NCBI GenBank assembly: GCA_036381335.1 | Contig: DASVCZ010000076.1 | Location: 1 to 13,125 of the forward strand | Reading direction: 5' to 3' | DNA length: 13,125 nucleotides | Source: DASVCZ01 sp036381335 | GTDB lineage: Bacteria; Patescibacteriota; Microgenomatia; UBA1400; PJMF01 | Notes under the pieces: generated by a model | Seen by the model: the letters and a program-made list of their open reading frames with translations, nothing else | Told to the model about the DNA's origin: nothing | The model's database searches: none | Shown here: piece after piece, positions 1-6,397 of the stretch | Position numbering within the stretch: the first letter of the stretch is position 1 | Layout: every line of letters starts with the position of its first letter | Translations under genes and position numbers: made by a program

Positions 1-3
1 ATA

Positions 4-687
4 CTAGAGCGCGGTCGGGCCAAACCTTGCCAATGATAACTGCGACAGTTCATGGATCAAGACTGACGCTAAGCCGTGACCGCGCTCACTAGGAGTGACC
101 GCCATTTCGGTCAACTCCACCAGCCGCAACTCACCAAACTCCAGCGACTCTGCAATCATCACCGCCACCACCTGCTGCTCTAAGTTCCGGATCAGCACCA
201 GCGGGGTAGTGCCAGCCTCTACCAACGTCTCCACCCCTTGCCGAGTCCAGCCAAACTGAGTCCAAAGATCAGTCAGTGGCTCGACGTCCGCAGGTGTAGC
301 CACGTCATCGAGTTGATAACCCGTTGGCAGCTGGATCAGCCCGCTCTCCACCGAAGGGAGAGTGGGATCTTGTACCCGCGACACTGAAGGGTGGCTATTT
401 TGCCCCAAGTATGTCAGGTAGACATCTTCGTAGGGCAACGCCGCCTCAAACGGCACGTTGGCCTGATTCAGTACTGCTGGGGTAACCAGCGTTCGCATCA
501 TGGTTCGCCGCCGCTGTCTGCGCTGCGACTCACTGTAAAAGTGCTGCCAGTCAGCTTCCAACTGACTGGCTTGAGTATATACTTGTGGTTGATTCCAATA
601 ACTTCGATGAAAAGAAGCTTCATGATCAACCCCGACTTGACCGACACTCGTCACCATGCCGGTATCCTGTGATTCTGGCTTATTCAT
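4..687 (-). CDS. GNAT-family N-acetyltransferase, possibly truncated at the C-terminus
   Basis: The product is 227 residues. The C-terminal third resembles a GNAT acyl-CoA transferase: a strand rich in V/M/I followed by the acetyl-CoA-binding motif A (R/Q-x-x-G-x-G/A), seen as R202-G-H-G-L-A207, and a following helix. The first ~120 residues match nothing I recognise. The start is well supported by AAGGAG upstream of the ATG at 687. The oddity is the end: the TAG at 4-6 comes about 20 residues after motif A, where a GNAT fold normally still needs another strand, the motif B region and a final strand. The gene may therefore carry a nonsense mutation, with the rest lying beyond the left edge, or be a degenerate member. 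The substrate cannot be told from the sequence. It is transcribed divergently from the ACT-domain gene. Confidence 0.7.
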   Translation of the reverse strand: MNKPESQDTGMVTSVGQVGVDHEASFHRSYWNQPQVYTQASQLEADWQHFYSESQRRQRRRTMMRTLVTPAVLNQANVPFEAALPYEDVYLTYLGQNSHPSVSRVQDPTLPSVESGLIQLPTGYQLDDVATPADVEPLTDLWTQFGWTRQGVETLVEAGTTPLVLIRNLEQQVVAVMIAESLEFGELRLVELTEMAVTPSERGHGLASVLIHELSQLSLARFGPTAL

Positions 688-727
688 ACTGATCTCCTTT
701 TTAGATAAGCTGACTGTTATGGCTGTT

Positions 728-759
728 CGATAGGCTGCTTAGCGCTTAAGCAGGTATCG
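728..759. repeat. Interrupted palindrome between divergent genes
   Basis: CTGCTTA (735-741) and TAAGCAG (747-753) form perfect 7-bp arms around GCGCT. Outside them CGATA (728-732) and TATCG (755-759) are also complementary, separated from the inner arms by GG and G. That makes 12 paired bases in all. No T-tract follows on either strand, so it is unlikely to be a terminator. It lies 41 bases upstream of the GNAT start and could be an operator or a hairpin in that gene's 5' leader. Confidence 0.55.
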
Positions 760-833
760 CTCAACCAAAAAGGATTGTAGGCGAAAACTTTTTAAATACA
801 TAATTTTTACACATACTTTACAAATTTAAATAA

Positions 834-853
834 AATGTTTAAAATAAAACATT
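834..853. promoter_or_regulatory. Inverted repeat abutting the ACT-domain gene start
   Basis: AATGTTT (834-840) and AAACATT (847-853) are perfect 7-bp arms around AAAATA, and the right arm ends directly against the ATG at 854. A -10-like TAAAAT (840-845) lies inside the repeat. There is no Shine-Dalgarno sequence. A protein bound here would block both promoter and start. Operator function is inference. Confidence 0.45.
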
Positions 854-1498
854 ATGAAATCAATCACCGATACCGTTCGATCTATCCTCAAACATGATGA
901 AGTAGCTCGAGAAGCTGCTCGCCGAGGTATTCTCAATAGCAGTGCTTACGCCCGGGAAATTACTCCCACTGTGGCGGAGGAAACCTGGAAAGAAGTGGAA
1001 GAAAGCTCTGTCTCTGTTTCTATCAATCGCATCATCCAAGAGCAGGTATTTGAACCAGTTAAACCAGATTTGGTTTTTGAAAAAGTCACGGTAGAAACAG
1101 GATTGGTTGATGTGACCTATGAACGAACGTTGGATGTCAAACAAACACTTAACAGTATTTTGCCCAGCTTGCGGCAAAAATTTCCGCATGATTTATTTAT
1201 TGAAACTAGTGGCCAACAACAATTAACCATGATAATGACTCAACGGATGTGGGATGCTCTACGCGAAAAAATTACTCAAAAACCAGTTGGGCTCTATGAA
1301 AACCAAGTCGCCATTGCTATCTCTTTTGATCCCAGTTACCTAGATGTACCCAACTTTATCTACGGCGTTTTAGGTATACTGGCGGTAGAGAAAGTGAACT
1401 TAATGGAAATTGTCTCGACCATGACGGAAATCGTGTTGATCATTGATAGCAGTTACTTAGAAGTGGCCTTAACACAAGTAAAAAAATACCTGCGGTAA
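854..1498 (+). CDS. ACT-domain protein with helical N-terminus, possible ligand-sensing regulator
   Basis: The product is 214 residues. Residues ~150-214 have the pattern of an ACT domain (beta-alpha-beta-beta-alpha-beta): a V-A-I-A-I-S strand, a loop with DVPNFIYGVLG leading into a helix, V-N-L-M-E-I-V-S, then I-V-L-I-I-D and a final amphipathic helix. ACT domains usually bind amino acids or other small ligands. Residues 1-60 are helical and hold an 'ILNSSAYAREI' segment that I associate with short ACT-domain proteins of Patescibacteria and archaea. A DNA-binding role is possible but not shown. No kinase domain is present, so it is not an aspartate kinase. The ATG has no ribosome-binding site and sits against a 7-bp inverted repeat, which could fit autoregulation. 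It converges on tRNA-Ser, 16 bases away. Confidence 0.65.
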   Translation: MKSITDTVRSILKHDEVAREAARRGILNSSAYAREITPTVAEETWKEVEESSVSVSINRIIQEQVFEPVKPDLVFEKVTVETGLVDVTYERTLDVKQTLNSILPSLRQKFPHDLFIETSGQQQLTMIMTQRMWDALREKITQKPVGLYENQVAIAISFDPSYLDVPNFIYGVLGILAVEKVNLMEIVSTMTEIVLIIDSSYLEVALTQVKKYLR

Positions 1499-1514
1499 AG
1501 GTAGAAGTTGTGGG

Positions 1515-1597
1515 CGGAAGCGGTGGGATTCGAACCCACGAAGCCGTGAGGCTCCGGTTTTCAAGACCGGTGCAATTGACCGCTATGCGACGCTTCC
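1515..1597 (-). tRNA. tRNA-Ser (anticodon UGA)
   Basis: On the minus strand GGAAGCG (1591-1597) pairs with CGCTTCC (1516-1522) as the acceptor stem, with G73 at 1515. The anticodon arm is CCGGT/ACCGG around the loop CTTGAAA, giving anticodon TGA (1561-1563). The long variable arm (AGCC/GGCT) is the class II hallmark of tRNA-Ser, and the T arm is GTGGG-TTCGAAT-CCCAC. CCA does not follow G73 directly (the tail reads G-CCCA), so CCA is probably added after transcription. Confidence 0.95.
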
Positions 1598-1627
1598 TAG
1601 ATATCGACCAGCGAGACCAGATGGCCA

Positions 1628-1656
1628 ATTATACTAGATCCAGAGGCAGATATCGA
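1628..1656 (-). promoter_or_regulatory. Promoter of tRNA-Ser
   Basis: On the minus strand TATAAT (1628-1633) is preceded, after 17 bases, by TCGATA (1651-1656), which matches the -35 consensus at 4 of 6 positions. The predicted transcription start is near 1621, about 24 bases before the mature 5' end. The -35 box lies in one copy of the direct repeat AGATATCGA; the other copy (1599-1607) is in the leader. Confidence 0.6.
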
Positions 1657-1762
1657 TCCATTTCCTCCTAGTTTCCACCCTCTTTTCCTTGCTAAAATGA
1701 ATGCTACATCAAGCTGGTTTGTGTGTCCGGTACATCTTACTACCAGCTGAAAAGGAGTCCGT

Positions 1763-2245
1763 ATGAAACCTCTTTACTTGGGTATTATTGCCCTGATTGT
1801 GATCGTGGGTGGGGTGATGGCCTGGCAGATGTATGGCCAACCAGGGTCAGATTATATGATGCCTACTTCTGAAGTGACGAGTGACGATATGCCCGCTATC
1901 GAGCTAACTGAGCTGGAGAAGACGATTGTCTTATCTGAGCAAAATGAGTTGGGCCAGAGTGGGACGGCGGTGATCAATAGTGATGCCGATGGCAAGACGG
2001 TAGTGACGCTGACCATGACCGGTGGCGAGTTCCCGCTGCCACAACCAGCTCATGTGCATGATGGTTCGTGTCCTAACCCAGGTGCGGTCAAGTACCCGCT
2101 GACGAATGTGGTCGATGGCAGTTCAGTCACCACGCTGGATGTGATGTATGACGACTTTGTGAGTATGAGCGATAAGATGGCCATAAATGTCCACAAGTCA
2201 GCAGCCGAAGCCAGTGTCTATACGGCGTGTGGGGATGTGAATTAG
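1763..2245 (+). CDS. Membrane-anchored CHRD-like / SOD-like-fold protein
   Basis: The product is 160 residues. Residues 4-22 form a hydrophobic segment ahead of a small polar linker, so the protein is probably held on the outer face of the membrane by an uncleaved anchor. Residues ~48-160 resemble the CHRD domain: P95-A-H97-V-H99, then G-x-C103 with a following P-x-x-G, a V-V-D-G-S-S segment, I141-N-V-H144-K-S-A-A-E and a terminal Y-x-x-C156-G-D. The three histidines and two cysteines suggest a disulfide and possibly a metal site, as in Cu/Zn-SOD-like folds, but no enzymatic activity can be claimed. AAAAGGAG upstream of the ATG is a clear ribosome-binding site. It stands alone, closed by a strong terminator. 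Confidence 0.7.
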   Translation: MKPLYLGIIALIVIVGGVMAWQMYGQPGSDYMMPTSEVTSDDMPAIELTELEKTIVLSEQNELGQSGTAVINSDADGKTVVTLTMTGGEFPLPQPAHVHDGSCPNPGAVKYPLTNVVDGSSVTTLDVMYDDFVSMSDKMAINVHKSAAEASVYTACGDVN

Positions 2246-2269
2246 GAAGAAATTTGCTTTTAGAACATG

Positions 2270-2303
2270 AACCCACCTGAGTAAAATTGGGTGGGTTTTT
2301 TTT
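2270..2303 (+). terminator. Intrinsic terminator after the CHRD-like gene
   Basis: AACCCACC (2270-2277) pairs perfectly with GGTGGGTT (2290-2297), and the right arm runs into an eight-base T tract (2296-2303). This is a textbook Rho-independent terminator 25 bases after the stop codon. Confidence 0.9.
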
Positions 2304-2319
2304 GCTTGGTTGATAGAGG

Positions 2320-2331
2320 TATAATGTAAGG
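2320..2331 (+). promoter_or_regulatory. -10 box of the restriction-modification cassette, leaderless-type
   Basis: A perfect TATAAT lies at 2320-2325, with six bases between it and the ATG at 2332, so the expected transcription start is the A of that ATG. No good -35 is present; the position falls in the T tract of the preceding terminator. If transcription starts at 2332, the nearby AAGG (2328-2331) would not be in the mRNA. Confidence 0.6.
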
Positions 2332-3558
2332 ATGAGTATGGCAAACAAAAACCTTACAAATGCAAAACGGGAAAAGAACGATGAGTACTATACACAGTAT
2401 CCCGATATCCAAAAGGAGATTGAAGCGTATCTTGAATATGACCCAGACACCTTCAAAGGCAAAGTTATCTACAGCAATTGTGATGATCCATTTGAAAGCA
2501 ACTTTTTCCGCTATTTTGTGCTGAACTTTAAACGTCTTGGGTTGAAGCGGCTTATCACCACTAGCTACAAACCTTCGCCTATTGCCAATACACAACTTGG
2601 ATTGTTTGGCGGCGATAAGACCGTGGCAAAAGCTAAAGGTCGCCCAAAAATCACAGCTAACAAATTCATCATCAATGAAGTTGGAGATATGGATGGTGAT
2701 GGCGCGTTTAATCTGACTGATATTGCCGAGCAACTCAAAGCAAACAAAAACAACGAGTGGGCGCCTTTGGACGGGGACGGTGATTTTCGAAGTGATGAAT
2801 GTGTGGAGCTGTTAAAAAAATCTGATATTGTCGCGACTAACCCACCGTTTAGCTTGTTTCGCGAATATATCAAACAGCTATTCGATCACGACAAAAAATT
2901 TGTCATCATAGGTAACATGAATGCCATCACATATAAAGAGATTTTTCCACTGATAAAAGAGGACAAATTGTGGCTCGGCAACGGCTTTAATGCTGGAAAT
3001 GCGTATTTTGCTACACCAAATGTGCGAAGTGATTTTGCTTCTGGGGTTTACGATCAAAAAACTGGTCTGGTGAAATTTCGTAACTGTCATTGGTTTACAA
3101 ACCTAGACCATGGGCGACGTCACCAACCACTGACTCTTATGACCATGGCGGACAACTTGAAGTTTAATAAGAAAATGAAGGGTAAATCAGCTTATGACCA
3201 CTATGACAATTACGATGCAATTGAGGTGTCGTTTACCGATGCTATTCCCAGTGATTATAATGGAGTGATGGGTGTGCCAATAAGTTTCCTGGACAAATAC
3301 AACCCAGACCAATTTGAGATAGTTGGTTTTACTTCAGGAAGAGATGAATTTGAATGTAGACCATCAAAAAAATACAGAAATCCAGTACAACATAACGTAA
3401 ACGGAACGACCTCAAACGGCAGTAAAGCCAATACCCGAGCAACTATATTGATGAGCGATAAGCCTTCTGGTATTTATTACACTGCAGAAAATGCAAGCGG
3501 TCCATTTTCTATTGTTTATGCAAGAATTTTAATTAAACACAGGAAAGCAATACTATGA
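2332..3558 (+). CDS. M.EcoRI-type adenine-specific DNA methyltransferase
   Basis: The product is 408 residues. It matches the EcoRI methyltransferase family (N6-adenine, MT-EcoRI) along its length: K-N-D-E-Y-Y-T-Q-Y near residue 15-23, S-N-C50-D-D-P (SAM-binding region), G-D-G-D-F-R-S, the catalytic N170-P-P-F173, then Y-D-N-Y-D-A-I and D-Y-N-G-V-M-G-V-P. From memory M.EcoRI is about 325 residues; the extra length here lies mostly around residues 80-130 and 345-390. The inserted part holds D119-M-D-G-D-G-A-F-N-L-T-D130, an EF-hand-like loop. The start is either 2332 (leaderless reading) or 2338 (AAGG six bases upstream). It overlaps the nuclease gene by ATGA. It presumably protects host DNA from that nuclease. 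The target site cannot be read from sequence, though GAATTC is the obvious first guess. Confidence 0.92.
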   Translation: MSMANKNLTNAKREKNDEYYTQYPDIQKEIEAYLEYDPDTFKGKVIYSNCDDPFESNFFRYFVLNFKRLGLKRLITTSYKPSPIANTQLGLFGGDKTVAKAKGRPKITANKFIINEVGDMDGDGAFNLTDIAEQLKANKNNEWAPLDGDGDFRSDECVELLKKSDIVATNPPFSLFREYIKQLFDHDKKFVIIGNMNAITYKEIFPLIKEDKLWLGNGFNAGNAYFATPNVRSDFASGVYDQKTGLVKFRNCHWFTNLDHGRRHQPLTLMTMADNLKFNKKMKGKSAYDHYDNYDAIEVSFTDAIPSDYNGVMGVPISFLDKYNPDQFEIVGFTSGRDEFECRPSKKYRNPVQHNVNGTTSNGSKANTRATILMSDKPSGIYYTAENASGPFSIVYARILIKHRKAIL

Positions 3559-4721
3559 TTACAACACTTCATAAATATACATTACGCGATGTCGTAGATG
3601 GGTTTGTTTATAACGAACTGGAAGGCAAAGGTTTGTTCGGCCTAGATGGCAAACTCACCATCCAGCCAGAATATCAGCGCAACTATATTTATGCCAGTGA
3701 CGGCGGTAGGCGCGAGCAAGCAGTGATTGAGTCGCTGCTCAAGGAGTATCCGATAGGACTACTATATTTCAACAAAGTTCGTGACGATGCACTGGAAGTG
3801 TTGGATGGTCAACAGCGTATTACTAGCGTAGGACGGTTTGTAACGGGTAAGTTTGCGGTCAAAGATGCCAACGGTCACGAGCAATATTTTAGTGGGATGG
3901 CCGAAGTTCAACGCGAAAAAATAATGAATGCATCGCTACTGGTGTATGTTTGCGAGGGTGACGAACCAGAGATTAAAGATTGGTTCAAAACTATCAATAT
4001 AGCCGGTGTACCACTAACCCCACAAGAGATTTTAAACGCAGTCTACTCTGGGCCATTTGTTACACTTGCTAGAGAAGAGTTTAGCAATAGCAATAACTCT
4101 CTTGTCCAAAAATGGAGTGCGTATATTGCAGGTGATATTAAGCGCCAAGCATATCTAGAGTGTGCGTTGAATTGGGTGAGCCACGGTGAAATTGACGCTT
4201 ATATGAGCAAGCACCGTCACGACCAAAACATTACCGAACTCAAATCTCACTTTACAAAGGTTATCGACTGGATATCTGGCGTTTTTATCGATGTTGAGAG
4301 TGAAATGAAGGGCTTAGAATGGGGCAGGTTGTACGAGACATATCATAAACAAGACTATGACCCAGCCGAAGTTTCTAAACAAGTGCGAGAGCTACTCAGT
4401 AGTTTTGAAATCAAAGACCGACGGGGCGTGTTCGAGTATATCTTAGGTGATTCACAAGATACCAAACTCTTGAATGTACGTGTGTTTGATGAGCCTACGA
4501 AGAAAGTGGTTTACGCCAAGCAAACCAAAACTGCTCAGACCAAAAATGAATCTAACTGCCCGTTGTGTGCTATTGGTCATGACGCTAATCGTGAAAAAAT
4601 CTGGAGCTTAAGCGAAATGGATGCTGATCACGTTGCTGCTTGGAGCAAAGGTGGCGAAACTAATATTGAAAACTGTCAAATGCTCTGCAAGACCCACAAC
4701 CGGGCAAAAGGAAATCGGTAA
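3555..4721 (+). CDS. DUF262 and HNH endonuclease fusion, likely restriction subunit
   Basis: The product is 388 residues. The N-terminal ~250 residues are DUF262-like (the ParB/GmrS-type fold): P38-E-Y-Q-R-N-Y-I-Y46, P-I-G-L-L-Y-F and the signature D84-G-Q-Q-R88. In GmrS-type proteins this region binds or hydrolyses nucleotide. The C-terminus is an HNH nuclease: zinc ligands C335-P-L-C338 and C378-x-x-H381, catalytic D358-H359, then N373 and H381-N382 before K385. It begins on the ATGA that ends the methyltransferase, with AGGAAAG upstream, so the two are translationally coupled. The natural reading is restriction enzyme plus protective methylase. A type II EcoRI nuclease is absent, so cleavage may be nucleotide-dependent or respond to modification; that is inference. 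Confidence 0.85.
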   Translation: MITTLHKYTLRDVVDGFVYNELEGKGLFGLDGKLTIQPEYQRNYIYASDGGRREQAVIESLLKEYPIGLLYFNKVRDDALEVLDGQQRITSVGRFVTGKFAVKDANGHEQYFSGMAEVQREKIMNASLLVYVCEGDEPEIKDWFKTINIAGVPLTPQEILNAVYSGPFVTLAREEFSNSNNSLVQKWSAYIAGDIKRQAYLECALNWVSHGEIDAYMSKHRHDQNITELKSHFTKVIDWISGVFIDVESEMKGLEWGRLYETYHKQDYDPAEVSKQVRELLSSFEIKDRRGVFEYILGDSQDTKLLNVRVFDEPTKKVVYAKQTKTAQTKNESNCPLCAIGHDANREKIWSLSEMDADHVAAWSKGGETNIENCQMLCKTHNRAKGNR

Positions 4722-4754
4722 GGATATTATAGTATAAAGTACCCCTTAAAATGC

Positions 4755-5447
4755 ATGATTCTTTTTACTCCGATCTCAGTCGCCAACGGCCTAGCACCCC
4801 ACGCCCACGGTAATCTCAATTACTTCCTTTCCTCCGACAGCCCCCGCGTCCTCATTGGCAGTGGCTTGCACGGCGATGAATACGAGGTAATTCCGCTCTT
4901 AATTGAAACGTTAATTAGACTCAAAGACCAACTGCCTCCTTTTATTTGCATTCCCGCGTTGTCCCCGTCAGCCGTCGCTCGACGCACCAGAATTAATCAG
5001 GAAGGAATTGATCTTAATCGCAACTTTAATAATCCGTTATTGGTCTCACCAGAAATTGAAGCAATTAAAAAGATTGTCGGTCGTTATCAGCCTTATGAAA
5101 CAGTCTTGACAGTTCATCAAGACTTAGCGCGAGCGGAGGCGTATCTTTATGATGGCTGCTTAACCCCTCACGATGAGAAAGTAAAAGCCTGGCAGTTAGC
5201 AGTTCGCCAGCAAGGTGTTCAGCTTCTCAATGAGTGTGATGACCTCGATGATCCTTGCTTAGGTATGAATTTTAGAGATGGCTATTATAACTTCGATCCG
5301 ACCACAGATACTTTTATCGAAACCTTTGAAACCTGGTCCAGTCTCCATGCGGGTGCCAAAAGGAATATCACTTTAGAAGTCCCTACTTTAATTAGTGACG
5401 ATCAGAAACGATGGGTAATTGAGCAAAGTTTGCTGACGTTACTTTGA
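4755..5447 (+). CDS. M14-like zinc carboxypeptidase / succinylglutamate desuccinylase-aspartoacylase family
   Basis: The product is 230 residues and carries the zinc-hydrolase signature of the M14/AstE-AspA superfamily: G-L-H39-G-D-E42 (two zinc ligands), D-L-N-R-N-F (substrate-carboxylate arginine region), T-V-H-Q-D (third zinc ligand) and T-L-E-V-P near the C-terminus, which holds the expected catalytic glutamate. There is no signal peptide, so it acts in the cytoplasm. It likely removes an acyl group or a terminal amino acid; the substrate is unknown. The ATG follows the nuclease gene by 33 bases and has no ribosome-binding site. AT-rich -10-like strings (TATAGT, TATAAA at 4728-4738) lie just upstream, without a convincing -35. 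Confidence 0.75.
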   Translation: MILFTPISVANGLAPHAHGNLNYFLSSDSPRVLIGSGLHGDEYEVIPLLIETLIRLKDQLPPFICIPALSPSAVARRTRINQEGIDLNRNFNNPLLVSPEIEAIKKIVGRYQPYETVLTVHQDLARAEAYLYDGCLTPHDEKVKAWQLAVRQQGVQLLNECDDLDDPCLGMNFRDGYYNFDPTTDTFIETFETWSSLHAGAKRNITLEVPTLISDDQKRWVIEQSLLTLL

Positions 5448-5482
5448 ACGACTTTCTTGATAAAAAAGCACATCTCCGGCGC

Positions 5483-5511
5483 TTGATATTCGGTTTTATT
5501 TCGGATATAGT
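5483..5511 (+). promoter_or_regulatory. Promoter of the KilA-N gene cluster
   Basis: TTGATA (5483-5488) and TATAGT (5506-5511) each match consensus at 5 of 6 positions and are separated by exactly 17 bases. The predicted start is near A5518, giving a ~26-base leader that contains AGGAGG (5533-5538), five bases before the ATG. This is the best sigma-70-type promoter in the window. Confidence 0.75.
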
Positions 5512-5749
5512 TTCCTTAGTATTGCTTGTTTTAGGAGGTTGCTATGTCAATGAAAAAGAATCGCAAGCTTTTAGTCAAAGGCCTTGAAGTATTTACATTT
5601 AACAACAAAGAAAGTGATTTTATTTCATTAACAGATATCGCTAGATATAAAGATCAGGAGAGAAGTGATTATATTATTCAGAACTGGCTTCGCAATAGAG
5701 AGACTATAGAGTTTATTGGTCTCTGGGAAATCATTAACAACAAAAATTT

Positions 5750-5775
5750 TAAATCCATCGAATTCGATGGATTTA
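5750..5775. repeat. Perfect 26-bp palindrome centred on GAATTC
   Basis: Each half reads TAAATCCATCGAA on its own strand, giving 13 complementary pairs with no spacer; the centre is GAATTC (5760-5765), the only such site I found in the window. It lies in the KilA-N coding region, encoding K-S-I-E-F-D-G-F. A perfect palindrome this long is expected about 0.0002 times in a random sequence of this length. Confidence 0.9.
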
Positions 5776-5829
5776 GACAAAAGTCTGGCCTGAACAGCTT
5801 TACTCTTACACCCCAAAAATGGATTGAAG

Positions 5830-5848
5830 ATACCAATGCCATTGGTAT
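5830..5848. repeat. Perfect 9-bp inverted repeat with one-base centre
   Basis: ATACCAATG (5830-5838) and CATTGGTAT (5840-5848) flank a single C. It lies in the KilA-N gene about 76 bases (centre to centre) after the 26-bp palindrome and encodes D-T-N-A-I-G-I. Confidence 0.85.
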
Positions 5849-6397
5849 TATCTCCAAAAAAGGTAGATATGGTGGTACTTTCGCCCACAAAGACATTGCT
5901 TTTGAATTTGCTTCCTGGATTAGTGCCGAGTTTAAACTTTTCTTGATTAAAGAATTTCAGAGACTGAAGGAAGAGGAAAATACGAGGTTAGCAGCTGGCT
6001 GGGATGCTAAACGAATGTTAGCTAAAGTGAATTATCGGATTCACACTGACGCTATTAAGGAAAACTTAGTTCCCAAAGCTCTTTCCAAAGAAAAGTGCAG
6101 TTCGTATATGCTCATGAAGCAGATGTTCTAAATATGGCACTCTTCGGAAAGACTGCCAGAGAATGGCGAGAAGAAAACCCGGAAAAAGATGGTAATATTC
6201 GAGACTACGCTGATATCATCCAATTGGTGGTCTTGATAAACTTAGAAAGCTTTAATGCTGAGTTTATTAAAAAAGGTATACCGCAGTCAGAAAGATTAGT
6301 ACAATTAAATAGAATTGCTCAATCGCAAATGGAATCTTTGATAGGAAATCGAAGTCTTAAAAAACTAGAAACACAGGTCACACTCCAATAGCAAGAT

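Larger units (their letters stand above)
5544..6391 (+). pseudogene. KilA-N domain protein, interrupted by a one-base frameshift
   Basis: The first frame gives 195 residues (5544-6131) and the continuing frame gives 98 more (6095-6391). Together they make one ~282-residue protein of a KilA-N family I recognise: T-D-I-A-R near residue 28, N-W-L-R-N-R, I-E-F-D-G-F, T-L-T-P-Q-K-W-I-E, G-G-T-F-A-H-K-D-I-A-F-E-F-A-S-W, I-H-T-D-A-I-K-E, and after the break Y-A-H-E-A-D-V-L-N and I-R-D-Y-A-D. KilA-N is a DNA-binding domain common in phages. Homology switches frame at the A run 6091-6094, so one A appears lost. The second half has no ribosome-binding site. It may be a pseudogene, a sequencing error or, less likely, recoding. 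The gene contains two striking palindromes (5750-5775 and 5830-5848). Confidence 0.75.

Noticed and set aside
1440..1628. Minus-strand ORF across the tRNA
   Set aside because: It reads through the tRNA-Ser gene and its flanks; an incidental open frame.
6091..6097. Programmed -1 frameshift in the KilA-N gene
   Set aside because: The site has A-AAG but no full X-XXY-YYZ slippery heptamer and no obvious downstream pseudoknot; a lost base is simpler.
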